Shown in pieces: positions 1 to 11,842 of a DNA stretch of 64,000 nucleotides. The first letter of the stretch is position 1. Each line of letters starts with the position of its first letter. Origin of the DNA: Byssochlamys sp. IMV 00236 (Eukaryota > Ascomycota > Eurotiomycetes > Eurotiales > Thermoascaceae); NCBI GenBank assembly GCA_001931875.2, contig MSJH02000578.1:186001-250000 (forward strand). Direction: 5' to 3'. The notes under the pieces are model-generated. The model was given only the letters and a program-made list of their open reading frames with translations, ran no database searches and had not been told where the DNA came from. Both the position numbers and the translations under genes were made by a program.

Positions 1-484
1 GCCATTTTCCGTAGCTGGCCTGTGACGGGAGACAGGCAGACAGCAAGCGCAGATCCTCTGATCCTCTCCCGTCAATGAGGAATGGGAACCGGGGAAAGAA
101 GGTGAGGATCTTTGGAGGAGAAAGAGACGAGATATGATTCTTTTCGAGTCAGGCGTCCGACGTCGGCTTGACTCACGCGTAAGTCCGATACCGGTAAATT
201 ACCGCTAGTCTCTGTTGGGAGTCTTGGGACAGGTCCAGGGGGCGCAACAATTGGCCATGATCGTTTTGCGTATCGAGATCTGGTATTGCCCGTACTAGCG
301 TCTCTCGCCGCCTTGGCCGGCCACTAAACATGGACTTTGAACTTCCTCTCACGCTTCTTGGTATGCGACTTTTTTGATATAATAATATCACGGCAGCTCT
401 GGTTCTGCCCCCACGATCAGATAATCCGACTATATTTCCATCGCCCTCTTCCTCTCCCGTTACCTGCCGCTCATTGAAGACGTC
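1..484. other. Left-edge intergenic region / upstream region of KH-domain gene
   Basis: No convincing coding frame on either strand. The last 100 or so bases before position 485 are pyrimidine-rich, as in fungal promoters and 5' leaders. I see no RNA gene or repeat. Confidence 0.5.
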
Positions 485-2504
485 ATGGCTGATGAGGAGC
501 GCCGGACGAAGCGCTCCCGCTTCGATCAAACGGAGCCTGAACCACGACGATCCAGATTTGACCGCCGTTCGCGATCGCCCTCAGCGCGACAATCTGAATC
601 TACTCGGACTAGAAGCCCTCTGAGTCGGGAACCGCGCAGTCCTGCCGCGGAGGACAAGAAGGATCCTGCAGCAGCAGCAGGTAGGCCGGCGTTGCCCCTC
701 CAGGATGTTGCCTGTCATGAAAACTAACATTTCCGCGATCCAGCTGCGGCGGCCGCCAAAATCAACGCGCAGTTGCAAGCAAAGAAGGGAATTCAGCATG
801 TCGATGTCCCTCCAATCCGATCAGTGAGCGCGAATGGTCATCGGCCTGCGAGGGATGTAGCTAACATACAGGAGACCGCGAGCCCGGTCGGTCAATCAGC
901 CTCGCCGTCTGGCAGTCAGAGTGCGGGCAAGCTCAACGATGAGATCTATATTGCGGACGGAGATTATATCAAGGATATCGAGGTCAACGATCTGCGCAAC
1001 CGCTATACGCTGACCAAAGGCTCTACGCAGAAGATGGTAAATAGTTCCTGTTATATCCGCTGATATTCCCAGGCATTTGGCGCAAGGTGGCCAATGGGCC
1101 GCGCCTACTAACCTCTTTCTCGCGTTATTCCCCCCCATACTTTTGTCATGACTGTGCCAGAAGCTTACCCAAACATAACCATAGCATCTCACATCCCCTC
1201 TTTTGCATCTGCTGACCTCGGCTGCGTGACATTTAGATCAAGGAAGAAACTGGCGCCGGTACGCCTCACTCCATACATTTTATATATCAACTTTGAAGGG
1301 ATAGAAGCTCATCAGGTTTTTTTTTTTTAAAGATGTCACCACCAGAGGCAGTTATTACCCGGATAAGAGCATGGCCACAGCTGCCGTATGTTTCCCTCGA
1401 CGCTTGAACAATCTGATTGTGGATGTTAATTGAAGCGCATACAGAACCCGCCGCTCTATCTGCACGTCACGAGTACTAGCAAGGAAGGCTTGGAAAAGGC
1501 CGTTGCCAAGATCGAGGAGCTCATGAAACAGGAGTTGCCCAATCTGGTCGACGAACGACGCTTCCGCCGTCGAGAGCCGGAGAACTTTGAGCGTGATGAG
1601 TTTGGTCGAGTATGAGATGCGTATATAACGGTCTTCCGGCTTAAGAGGCTAACTTTCCCAGCGCAAATGGCCCGAAGAACGCATTCCTATCGACCTCGAG
1701 CCCATCCCAGGATTTAACCTTCGTGCACAGGTTGTTGGTCAGGGCGGCGCTTATGTCAAGCATATCCAGCAGAAGACCCGTTGCAAGGTCCAGATCAAGG
1801 GTCGTGGCTCGGGATTCACTGAGGTCAGCACCGGTAGAGAAAGCGATGAGCCCATGTACCTGCACGTGGCGTACGTAGACCCATTCCAGTGACTGCTTTC
1901 TTATACTAACCTTTGGCGCAGAGGACCTGATCCCAACGACGTTAAAGCGGCCAAGGAGCTTTGTGAGGATCTATTGGCCAATGTGAGAGAACAGTATCAG
2001 CGCTTCAAGGAGAACCCTCCTCAGCATAGATACGGTGGCTATGAACATCGCGGCGACCGTCACCACTCCTATGGCGGCGGCTATGGAGGAGGATATGGCA
2101 GCCAGTCGCACCATGCTTCTCCGCCTGCTTCTGCCAGTCCGACGGGTGCTGCTGCCCCTGGCACGCCTGCCGCTCCTGGCGCTTCTAGTGCTGCCGACTA
2201 CGCTGCTCAATACGCCCAGTACTATGGTGGTGCTGATCCGTATGCTGCCTACGGGGGATACCAGAACTATCTTGCCTATTACCAGTACTACCAGCAGGCT
2301 GCTCAGCAACAGCAACAGCAATCTCAAAGCCCACCTCCTCCTCCTCCGTCTAGTGAAGCTCCTCCGCCACCTCCACCTCCTGGTGCTGGCTCGCCGCCCC
2401 CGCCTCCTGGGGGAAGTGGTTATAATGCCGTATGTACCCCCTAAAATTGTGAAAATGATGCGTCGACTAACTCGTGATAGGTTCCGCCACCTCCTGGTTT
2501 GTAA
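485..2504 (+). CDS. KH-domain RNA-binding protein (KHDC4/BLOM7-like)
   Basis: Spliced model of 489 aa in eight exons: 485-680, 744-1036, 1237-1258, 1333-1385, 1445-1609, 1662-1870, 1922-2429, 2481-2504. All introns are GT-AG and the phases match. The N terminus is Arg/Ser-rich, like splicing-associated proteins. An upstream partial KH-like unit (about 145-240) leads to the main KH domain (about 244-325), which carries the GQGG loop at 269-272 and the conserved stretch GRGSGF. The tail is Gly/Tyr-rich, then has a Gln run and polyproline blocks ending PPPPGL. The block from the KH domain to CEDLL matches the KHDC4 (BLOM7) family, which in animals takes part in pre-mRNA splicing and splice-site choice. 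That role is carried over by family. The 22-nt third exon is very short but restores the KH-like sequence IKEETGADVTTRG. Confidence 0.88.
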
Positions 2505-3704
2505 ACGATCAGTCGATCGTACTCGCCCATAGATCTGGAAAACTTGGAAATCCATTCCCCAGTACGTTATCCGGTTCATCACTAGGGTTATATGACAAGG
2601 TTATCTTGGTACTTAATGCCACCCACGTCTCGTACCACAGCCTTATCTGAACGACTATCTTGAAGTGCAATTAATCGACAGACCTTTTACGAGATGCGTC
2701 TTTCAGGTATAGCGCCTGGCGCAGGTGCCCGGTGTTCGAGCCGATACTCGAGTCTGATTTTGTAATTTTTCCGCGCTTTCGTCGATTTTAATGGTACCCA
2801 AAAATCCCTGTCTTTGTGTTTACTGATAGTAAAGAAACAAAAACCTGCCTCTGTGGCATTCGCACAACTGTAATGCTCTTCGTTTTATAATCTGTCGCTT
2901 CCGCAAAATGAAGAAATCTATCAGCTTTGGTAAGCACCTGTATTCGATACTTGCTATTTAGTAGTGTTGATGACAGCTGCAGTTCGACAATCAGGCTTCG
3001 CCTTCTCTCACTCAACTGTCCTCCGCTACAGAGTGTTCTCCTGACACGTATCTTCCTAGATGGCATCCGGTGCGTATTATTCGTAAGTCAGGTCGCTCTT
3101 GAGTAGTTGGTGAGGCGTTCCACGGAAGACAATACTGTCGTTTGACATTGCGGAATATGCCCGCTGGCTTTGTTTATTCTACCCGGGCAAAACAAAGGTA
3201 TCTACCACTAGTGCTTGCGACCTAACACTGAAGAAAAATATTCCAATAGCTAAGGTTCCCACCATTGGAGGGAGCGTGCGCTCCACCGTTCTAGAACAGC
3301 CAAGGCTATGATTGACCTGGATCCAACAACCACGGCAAACGTGCAGGACTTATAAGCTCCAGAGCTGTTATCTCGGGCAGTGTCCGATATCAGTCTTTTT
3401 ATCTCATGGTGTCGGTAACCAAAGCACGAGATTGACAGGTCCATGTGGTATTCTGCATCCAATTATTTGATAGAAATGACGCGATCCTGCGCTTACCTTC
3501 GAAACAGCTGTTGGCCGAAAGTGGAGCCTTATGGTGTGATCATAGCAGCGCAAGATAGACCAGGACTGTAGGCTGAGGTAGTTCATAAGAAGATGCGATG
3601 TTCGGCGACGCGGTGTCGTAGTTGTGTTGTAAGTGCCATACTCGATCCATGGTGATACTCAACAGATCCCGGGTCGCGCAGAACCTCATTGCCCAGAAAT
3701 AGAT
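2505..3704. other. Intergenic region between KH-domain gene and urea transporter
   Basis: About 1.2 kb with only short, non-conserved frames. The left part should hold the 3' UTR of the KH gene. The right 340 bases carry several GATA motifs, listed separately. No RNA gene seen. Confidence 0.5.
3368..3558. promoter_or_regulatory. Cluster of four HGATAR (AreA-type GATA factor) motifs
   Basis: AGATAA lies on the minus strand at 3368-3373 and 3399-3404 (TTATCT on the plus strand). TGATAG is at 3468-3473 and AGATAG at 3553-3558. All lie 150-340 bases upstream of the urea transporter start. In fungi AreA/Nit2 binds HGATAR to activate nitrogen-catabolism genes, including urea uptake. About one site is expected by chance in such a span, so the cluster is suggestive only. 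Confidence 0.45.
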
Positions 3705-6580
3705 ATGTCTGGAGAGAGTCTGGTTCCATTACCCCAAGGGGCGGGGTATGGGGTAGTTGTTGGTGTTGGTCTTGCTTTTGGTATCGGAATGGTTGGCGTC
3801 AATAAGTTTCTGGACAAGTTTCTACTTGAAAAGTCGGATCATACTGAAATGTAAGATTCCCCGTCTAGATCAATGTGTTATATGCTTCGATTAGGAACCA
3901 CAGTTTGGAATTGATACTCATGCGGTTTTGCAGGTTCATGGTCGCCAATCGTAGCGTTGGTACTGGGCTAACAGCTTCCGCTGTTATATCCTCATGGATG
4001 TGGGCGTATGTCTTCAGAGCTCCTGTCTAATGACGTGCTACTAAAGTAATATACAACGCACAAAGTACAGCCATTATCTGGACAGCTGCCCAGGGTTACC
4101 TCTACGGAATCGCAGCGCCATTCTGGTACGCCGCTGGTGTTTCTATACAGATTGCTTTGATGACAGTGCTTGCCATCCACGCTAAAGTCAAGGTCCCGTA
4201 TGTTATCCCTTTCTTCGTCTTCGAAAACAAGAAAAGAAAAGAAAAGAAAATCAGATGCTTGAGAACTGCCAAGTCTATGTTCAAGCAATTGACAGCTGGG
4301 TCAACCACTAGAAACGGCCACACTGTTTTGGAGATTGTCAGACTCAGATATGGAACCCCGGCCCATATCATTTACATCTTCCTGTGTTTCGTCACCAATT
4401 TACTTTCAGTAACGTCTATGATCCTGGGAGCTGCTGGAGTTATTACCGCATTGACTGGCATGCACATTGTTGCGTCGATCTTTCTTCTGCCTCTCGGAGT
4501 CGTGGTGTATACAGTATCAGGAGGATTGAAGGCGACTTTCCTAACTGATTATGTGTGAGTGCTTCGTCAAATATCTTGTTAGGGACTGACTTCTGGAGAA
4601 GAGTGGGACACTGACTATATTATAATGTTCCAGCCACACGCTCATAGTAATGGTCATACTCTGCTTCTTGACCGTTAAGACGTTCACCAATCCAGCCATT
4701 ACCGATTTGAGTTCCTTCTATGATATCTTGGTTGCTGCGGATAAGACTCGTAACATAGAAGGGAACTATCAAGGCTCGATACTTTCATTCAAGTCCAAGA
4801 GCTCGATTATATTTGGACTTGTCCACTCTTTTGGAGATTTCGCTTTGGTCATTATGGACACCAGTTTCTGGCAGAAGGGTATGTTTGAATGGGGATGTTT
4901 TCGACAGCAGCCAGTCTCCTAACTAATTAATAGGCTTTGCTGCCGACACCGCTGCTACCATGGTAGGCATCGAAGGAAATGTTATGTTAGCCAAAAATTC
5001 TGTGACTAACGCCTTCTAGCCAGGATACATGCTTGGAGGAATATCTTATTTCGCCGTTCCTTGGGCTGTAAGTATCACGAAAGTGGCATCTTTTTTCTAG
5101 TCTACATAAGCTTACGTATTATCCTCCATTCAGGTTGGTACTACAGCTGGTCTAGCAGCGATCGGGCTTGAAAACACTCCCATCTTCCCAACTTATCCAA
5201 GAGTTCGTTACTCTGAAACAGGATAATTTGCCAATACATCACTCACATCTTCTAGAAAATGACTACCAGCGAGATGAACGCCGGATACGTCCTTCCTTAC
5301 ACCGTCATGGCCATTGCCGGAAAGGGAGGTGCATTTTCACTGCTCTTAGTGGTCTTCATGTGTGTAACAAGTACAACTTCCGCCGAACTGATAGCCGTCT
5401 CGAGCATATTCTCGTTCGACGTCTATCGAACATACATCAACCCCAAAGCTCATGATAAGCAAGTAATTCGCGTGTCTCATTGGTCGGTTATCGCATTCGG
5501 AATCTTTGCTTCGGCCTTTGCTACAGCGTTGCATTACGGCGGTATCGACCTGAATTGGATGGGATATTTCCTAGCAACGATCATCTGTCCGGGAATGTTT
5601 CCATTGGCGTTTACGATTCTCTGGAAGCAACAGTCTGCTGCGGCTGCAACAATTGCCCCTATCCTAGGTTTGGTGAGTGGCTCTCATCGTTCTGTATGCG
5701 TATATAAAGATGGACTCTGACTTAGAACCCCAAGGCGAGCGGCATCGCAGTATGGCTCGGGACAGCATACGCTTACGCTGGTGAATTGACCGTCATGTCG
5801 ACTGAAGCTCAACTGCCGTGTTTATGGGGAGCGCTCACATCCACATTCTCCTCTGCTATCTACTCGGTGATCATCACATATATCAAAGTACATACATACA
5901 TATCAAACCCACCAGCCCCCCTCTCTATCCACGCAAATACACAACAACCACCTTTCATAATGACTACCTACTAACGCACACGCTTCCTATCAGCCTCAAA
6001 ACTTCGACTGGCGCGTCTTCCTCCTTCTCAACGAAGTAAAAGACTCCTACTCGGAAGATTCTTCCAGCACCGGACCCGAAGCTACGAACCGTATCGCAGA
6101 TACGCAGGATCTGGACAGCGTCCAGCATCCGTACCCACCGGAAGAACTGAACCGAATGAAACGCGCTGGTATCATCGCGAGCATTTTCAGCGTCATAGTA
6201 GGTCTAGTCACGTGGGTTGTGTGGCCGTTGCCATTGTATAGGGATTATATCTTTACGAAGTCGGTGAGTTTGGTCGTCTTCTTTCTCTTCTCATGTATCT
6301 CTTTTCTTTTGTCTGATTAAAATTATAGTTCTTCTCTGGTTGGACGGTTGTTTCGGAAATATGGCTCTTCTTCTGCCTGCTCGTTGCGTCTGTTTATCCC
6401 ATCGTTGATGGAAGGGATGTTCTGCTGAAAGCGGCAAGGCTCGCGTGGCAGAGTATTACAGCGAAAGGGAAGGGTCAGAATCAGTTTTCATCGAGTGGTA
6501 TTGACGATGAAAGGAAGGAGAAGGGGCCTTCTGGGGTGGAGGACAAGTCGAATAACATAGATGTTGTCTCTGTTTCGTAA
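3705..6580 (+). CDS. DUR3: Urea active transporter, Dur3 family (sodium:solute symporter superfamily)
   Basis: Twelve exons give 694 aa, normal for fungal Dur3: 3705-3850, 3934-4005, 4066-4197, 4312-4554, 4634-4878, 4934-4962, 5020-5067, 5134-5202, 5256-5672, 5726-5887, 5994-6263, 6329-6580. The start gives the family N terminus LPQGAGYGVVVGVGL. Further landmarks are MFMVANRSVGTGLTASAVISS, HTVLEIVRLRYG, VTSTTSAELIAVSSI and GELTVMSTEAQLP, with about 15 hydrophobic segments. Family members are plasma-membrane proton/urea symporters, some also moving polyamines. Residues after the second segment (WMWATAIIWTAAQGYLYG) differ from the classic UreA form, so this may be a paralogue with another preference. 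The exon 3 acceptor could also lie five bases downstream, at 4070; the chosen one keeps frame and gives WATAII. The gene converges on the RecQ gene, leaving 371 bp between stops. Confidence 0.9.
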
Positions 6581-6951
6581 GGGTTGAGAGGGTATTAGGT
6601 TCTCGATATATCCACAACATCTAATGGGGTTGTTTATAGAATATGGGGTATCGTTCAAAGATAGGATAGAGAGTGAAGCTCCTTTCTCAAGGGTTCTGCT
6701 TTGTGGATGTGTTTAGAAATGAAATATGATGAGAATAGGTACATTATTCCGCCCGTGAGTGTTCCTTGCGCCATTTAATAGAAACGTATGTTCAGTCAAC
6801 CATAGCCCTAACCCGTATAACGACCAATCCAATCGATCATTTCGTCCCTAACAAATCGTAGATATTCACAGAGGATGAGAAAGGTCAAGACATAACCACC
6901 ATATGCGGACAAAGGTCATCAGTCATATCTTGCAGCAGCAGAACGCTCGGC
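6581..6951. other. Convergent 3' region between urea transporter and RecQ gene
   Basis: Only 3' UTR sequence of the two convergent genes is expected here. No frame or RNA gene is supported. Confidence 0.5.
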
Positions 6952-8934
6952 CTAGCAAAGTTCCGGAAACATCATTTCGAACAGCTGTTGTGGAAGAGCG
7001 CCTGTGTGTTCGAAGTCCTCCATATCCGTCAACATTTTCTGTTTCCTCCTCGTCACGGATTGAGCGCCCTCTTTGCAGAAATCGCAGGCGAAGTCACAAG
7101 GGGAAGCGGGGAAGGAGCCGTTTTGCCCTGCCTGCGTTGAGTTGTATTCGCGCGGAACTTGCGAGCCCATCATTTCGAGGTCCAGGTCCCCGGAGTACTC
7201 TTTGATGATTTCGTGTCTGCAACGTGTCGTCGTCTCGCAGTACCGGACGACTTTTTTGAAACTATCTATTCGAGCTTGGTGGCTTTTGACCTTAGTGCTC
7301 GTAAGGCCATCTTTGGTCTTGTTCGAGATAGCATTCCTGAAGTCCCGTTTCATAAGTTCATAGGCCCGGTCACGCTGTAGAATACCATAATAGACCAGGG
7401 ACATAGCAGCACGTCCATCGCGACCTGCACGGCCAGATTCTTGGACGAAGCCTTCGAAACTCCGCGGTGTGTTCCAGTGGACCACAAAGCGAACATGAGG
7501 ATTGTCGATTCCCATACCGAACGCGTTCGTAGCAACAATGATCGAGAAGGCAATATCATCATCTTCCGCTGCATCAACAAGTCCGTTGGATGTCCACATT
7601 GCCTGGATGCGCGACCTTTCTGCGGCTTGCAGGCCAGCATGGTAGGCCACGGCGTGGATGCGGTTACCTGAGGACGACAGTGCCTTTGCGAGACTTTCGC
7701 AGATAGAGCGATACGGGGCATATACTATACCGGACATTGGCTCGAGTTTCTTACCAGGAGTCTTCGGCTTAGCAGTATCATCTCCAGCATCCGTGGACAT
7801 CCTGGCTTCTCGCCGGCGCTGTATAGAATTTAGCCACGCTAGGAGATCGTCCAGCTGAGAGGTTGCCGTGCAGATCTCGTCGTTTTCACTGTCCGCAAAG
7901 TACCTGACCTCGTAATGGATATTAGGGCGTGCTGACGGCGTGTTGAATGTCTTCAGAGTAGCCGGGTCCAAACCGAGTAGATTGATAATGTCGGTACGGA
8001 CACGCGGCGTAGCTGTGGCTGTAAGTGCACTTATAGGAACCGGAGGATTGACCAATGCCCGCCTGAACCATGATAGTTCTTTATATGCGGGACGAAAGTC
8101 GTGGCCCCATTCGCTGATACAGTGCGCTTCGTCAACAGCGATGCGTTTCAGCTCTCCTTGCGCGTGCATGGTTTTGAGAGTCCGTCTAAACGTCTCCGTC
8201 AGGCAAAGCTCAGGCGTCACATAGAGGAGACGAATTATCGGATGCCCGGAGAGAAGATCATCCACGATATTTCTCCTCTCGGATAAAGGAGTAGTCGAGT
8301 TTATTGTTGACACCGCTACTCCAAGTGTCTGAAGTGCTGAAACTTGATCCATCTGCGCAGTAGAGATTAAGAGTAATTCTTCAGAAGACCTGAATGAAGT
8401 CCTTGCGTACTTACCATCAACGCAAGAAGCGGAGACACAACAACCGTGACTACACCTGATATTAACGTCATGTTATTGAGAGATAAGATGCATGCACTAC
8501 ACAACTTACCGCCATGATTGATGACAGCAGGCAACTGAAAACACAAACTTTTGCCGAATGACGTTGCAGCTTGTAAGAAAATATCATGACCTTCAACAGC
8601 AGCAAGTATAACCTCTCGTTGCAGAGGCCTTGACTATCTATATCAGCACAAAAAAGGCCGCTGGAATCGGGGACGCGGAGTTGAACTACCGGAACGAGGT
8701 TTTACCAAAGACTCGCCGTAGGGTGAATTCGAGATCCACCTTTTGGCGTTCGAATGTACGCTCTAGCATTTCCGCATTGCTTCTTTTGAACCTGCGATCT
8801 TGAATGTCTATTCGATAAGAACTGATGTCGACTTTGATAGCTCGGATAGGCAACGCGCTGCACGACATGGGAGACGCGATGTCACGTGATACATGGTAGA
8901 TTGCTGATCTCAGCAGGAAATAACGACGACGCAT
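6952..8934 (-). CDS. RecQ-family ATP-dependent DNA helicase, short form
   Basis: Exons in transcript order are 8934-8690, 8628-8510, 8455-8415 and 8352-6952, giving 601 aa. The first Met is uncertain: M56 (position 8769), just before LERTFERQKV, is an equally good start and would give 546 aa. Order of motifs: motif 0 (FGKTSFRPLQREVI), Walker A AATSFGKS (about 102-109), motif Ia (VVVSPLLALMMDQV), DEAH (about 209-212) with CISEWGHDFRP, TATATP, GMGIDNPHVRFVVHW, and QESGRAGRDG. A RecQ-type zinc module follows (RYC...CRHE...CDFACDFC). No winged-helix or HRDC domain follows, so this is a catalytic-core RecQ, unlike the large Sgs1/BLM type. Members unwind DNA 3'-5' in recombination and replication repair. 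Walker A departs from the usual TGGGKS. The reading frame does not begin at the ATG at 8352: the previous exon already ends in LALM. Confidence 0.88.
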
Positions 8935-9229
8935 CTTGATGAATTGCTGGAATCATAGATGAACCGCATAAGTTTCGGGATATAGAGCCTTTACTTGAAA
9001 TGTGTGGGTTTTCATTTCCATGCCTGTGAGGCTATGCTTTTATCCGCTCGTGCCAGATGATTTTGATTAATTTAGTCTATCGCCAGTTTGATAACGATCA
9101 CATGGGATTTCGCGAGTTAATATACATAAAATGCCAACAGATATAGTACGAAGATATAGACTCCTAGTTATATGGCGTATACAACAGATCCATGCAATTA
9201 CACCAGGCTGAGCAGAGATCCTACTGCAG

Positions 9230-11842
9230 TCAGCGCCAAGAACCTTTAGACAATTGCCTCTCCAGTTCGTCTTTAATGGCCATAACATCGACGGCCTTTC
9301 GCTTCTTAGGCTGCCAGATCCGTTCGAGCCGTAGCCAAACATTCATGACAGCATAAGGCCCACTGCAAGCGCCGAAAGCGCGCAAAATGGCCAATATAAC
9401 TCTGCGTCCAAGGAAAACACCGTTCTCAATTCGCTTCTCCAGTTCTCCCAATTCCTTTTCGACTCCAGCCTGCCTTGGATTCTTCAGCATCTCTTCAGCT
9501 TCATCCTCGTCAGCGTCTTCTTCAGTCTCATCAGTCCCATAATGGTCTTCCTCGTCAAGAGCGTCTTCTTTGCTTTGCTTCTTGGAGTTCATCTCACGGA
9601 AAGGCAATGGTGCGTAAAGTTCGTTGGGGGTATTCTTCAAAAGCTTCTCTCTCATTTCTTCTTCCATGCTATTGCTCAACGGGTTTTCCCACAATAGTTT
9701 GTCACGTCGTAACGTAGTCCGGTCAATGACACTCATTCTAGTTTCGTACAGGAGACGGAGGTAGGATTTCCAGACGTCTTGTAGTCTCTCAGCTGACCAC
9801 TGTCTTCTCTTCCGGCCGAATCGAGCAAAACCCTCGAAGAGAAATAGATATACCATAGCACGGGGAGGGACATCGAAGGTGCGCTCCATATCTTTAAGAA
9901 CAGACATGAATGCGAACAAGTTTCCCGTCTGTGAGGCATGATACGAGAGAAAGATGTGAAAAGTTCTCGTATCCGGAGCCATTGATAGGGAGGCCTGTAG
10001 CAGACGATGCTCCTCCGGAAGTTCATCTCTGAGGGAGGTTGACAAATTCAGCGTCCTGCGCAACTCCTTCATCCTTTTCCGGTAAGTCGGCATATCAGAT
10101 GTGAGAGTCGGGTGGTGTGGCAGACGCTGGTTGCCAGCCTGAAGCTCCTTTTCTAATTTCTTCTGTGCCTCCATCATGCGATCGTATAGTTGCTCGGCCG
10201 TGCCAGGTTCCCCAGCCCTAAGGAAAGAGACAATGAGACAGTTCAGGACCACGGTATCAACTATTTCCCCGGACTTGATGAAGTCATCGAACGCCTGGCG
10301 GATGCCTTCCACGTCTCGAAGGAATCCGTGGTAGTAGATCTTAGAGACTTTCAAGGACCGCCTGAATGGAATACCACGTGTTTTCATCTCCTCCATCAGA
10401 CGATCTGCGACCGTATACTGACCAGCTTTAATGGCTATGTCGAAAAGGGTGCTGAAGACAACATTGTCCGACTCTATACCCGCAACTCGTTCCATCTGAT
10501 GCCAGATGCCAATTGCCCTCCGCAGGTCCCTTTTGAACACTCGGCCGGATGCACGTCCTGCGAAATGGATAGCGCTGGTCCAAAGCGCCCTAGAAACGGG
10601 AAGTCCAGCTGCATTCATATCTTCTATGAGGGCAAGGTAACGACGAGCATCTATCCATCGCCGATCTGGAGGATCTGCAAAGCGGCGTAGCAAGAAACCG
10701 CGCGAGCGCTTGGAAAGGTAGGCCACACCCGGGGAGGGAATCTCCCTATATAGTCTGAAAATATACTGAGTCGACTTAGTTTCGTCCCATAATGCAGCAA
10801 CGAACCGCTCAACTGCTGGGTTTTCAATCATATCTCGAGATGTGTCCTTTTTGCCCATCTTGGGACTGGCGGCAGAGGTTGAGGTATAAGGCTTATTCGA
10901 GGAACTCTTCTCAGATCGAGCACGCTGTTGCTCATGGGAATTGATTTCTGCTGTCTCCCCATATGCTTCCGGAATTGACTCTATACGTATAGTGTGCGGT
11001 CTCGATCTCTCCTCGTCCGAAGGTATCTCTGTTGGAGCAGTAGGTATTCCCGACAGACTTGGGTCATCGACCATTGAAATCCCATCACGTATCAGGACAT
11101 CTCGTTTCCCGATAGCAGGTAAAGGTGCGGTTGGTGTAGAGTCCTCGACATCTTCATTTTGTTTGTTCTCAGCGTCTTCTTCAGGATGCTGCCTTTCTGA
11201 ATCGGCAGCTTCTCTGTATCCATCATCAGGTCCAATAGTCCAAGGACGTCGTTCAGTGTCATCGTTGTGGCTTGGTGCGGCTTGAGTCGAAAACATTCTC
11301 GTTGTTTTCAGACCTCGTCGAGCCAAGTAATCGGCCGGAGATCTCGAATAATTCAGGCCTCTCGCAGGCGATAAACGTCTGTGTCTCGTTGTACTCCTCC
11401 TACGCCAATCCGGCATTCTATCGTCCAAACCGGGTTTTGATATTGGCGCTAGGCCCCTCCCGCGAGGAGAATGTTCGCGACAGAACCCTGCTATCACCAG
11501 CGACGTGACAAAGATGTCCGCTATCGACGCGACAGAGGGTCGGGGGCCTCGAGAGCGGAGTCTTCTGACAGAGGTACTGCAGGCATGCGATTCAGTATGC
11601 GGCATTGAAGGCGTTCTCAGAGAGGAAGGACAGTCCAGGCCCTGCCTGGGTATCACGCCGATGCCCGTCGAGCTTGCGGAGCTGTTGAGACGAGGCATGA
11701 GACTGACATCGTGGCATTGGGTCAGCCATGCATGTCCAACGTCGAGGTTACCCAGCTCCAGAGATTCCAGTATTCTGCCTCCGGTACAGTAGTTGAGAAC
11801 AACTGGAGCCGTTGTGACGATTGAGTTTGCGAGGACTTTCAC
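9230..11842 (-). CDS. Pentatricopeptide repeat (PPR) protein, probably mitochondrial
   Basis: Single-exon frame of 870 aa. The region about 405-700 is alpha-helical and shows degenerate PPR units, for example [28 protein letters not shown] and [26 protein letters not shown]. The first 190 residues are rich in Arg and Ser and poor in acid, as in mitochondrial presequences, though unusually long; Met49 is a possible alternative start. A strongly acidic segment ([22 protein letters not shown]) sits near residue 770. PPR proteins bind organellar RNA and act in its stability, processing or translation. The partner RNA cannot be read from sequence. The gene is divergent from mS23, 306 bp away. Confidence 0.8.
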   Translation of the reverse strand: MKVLANSIVTTAPVVLNYCTGGRILESLELGNLDVGHAWLTQCHDVSLMPRLNSSASSTGIGVIPRQGLDCPSSLRTPSMPHTESHACSTSVRRLRSRGPRPSVASIADIFVTSLVIAGFCREHSPRGRGLAPISKPGLDDRMPDWRRRSTTRHRRLSPARGLNYSRSPADYLARRGLKTTRMFSTQAAPSHNDDTERRPWTIGPDDGYREAADSERQHPEEDAENKQNEDVEDSTPTAPLPAIGKRDVLIRDGISMVDDPSLSGIPTAPTEIPSDEERSRPHTIRIESIPEAYGETAEINSHEQQRARSEKSSSNKPYTSTSAASPKMGKKDTSRDMIENPAVERFVAALWDETKSTQYIFRLYREIPSPGVAYLSKRSRGFLLRRFADPPDRRWIDARRYLALIEDMNAAGLPVSRALWTSAIHFAGRASGRVFKRDLRRAIGIWHQMERVAGIESDNVVFSTLFDIAIKAGQYTVADRLMEEMKTRGIPFRRSLKVSKIYYHGFLRDVEGIRQAFDDFIKSGEIVDTVVLNCLIVSFLRAGEPGTAEQLYDRMMEAQKKLEKELQAGNQRLPHHPTLTSDMPTYRKRMKELRRTLNLSTSLRDELPEEHRLLQASLSMAPDTRTFHIFLSYHASQTGNLFAFMSVLKDMERTFDVPPRAMVYLFLFEGFARFGRKRRQWSAERLQDVWKSYLRLLYETRMSVIDRTTLRRDKLLWENPLSNSMEEEMREKLLKNTPNELYAPLPFREMNSKKQSKEDALDEEDHYGTDETEEDADEDEAEEMLKNPRQAGVEKELGELEKRIENGVFLGRRVILAILRAFGACSGPYAVMNVWLRLERIWQPKKRKAVDVMAIKDELERQLSKGSWR

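Noticed and set aside
1971..2582. 203-codon minus-strand frame opposite the KH-domain gene
   Set aside because: Arg/Ser/Val-biased shadow of the Gly/Tyr/Pro-rich coding strand; no protein-like domain.
4157..4558. Continuous 133-codon frame taken as one exon of the urea transporter
   Set aside because: Read through, it inserts a Lys-rich stretch absent from the family. Splicing 4198-4311 restores the conserved sequence, so the intron model is preferred; retention is listed as a finding.
6952..8352. RecQ gene starting at the Met at 8352
   Set aside because: That start would lose motifs 0, I and Ia. The upstream exons encode all three in frame.
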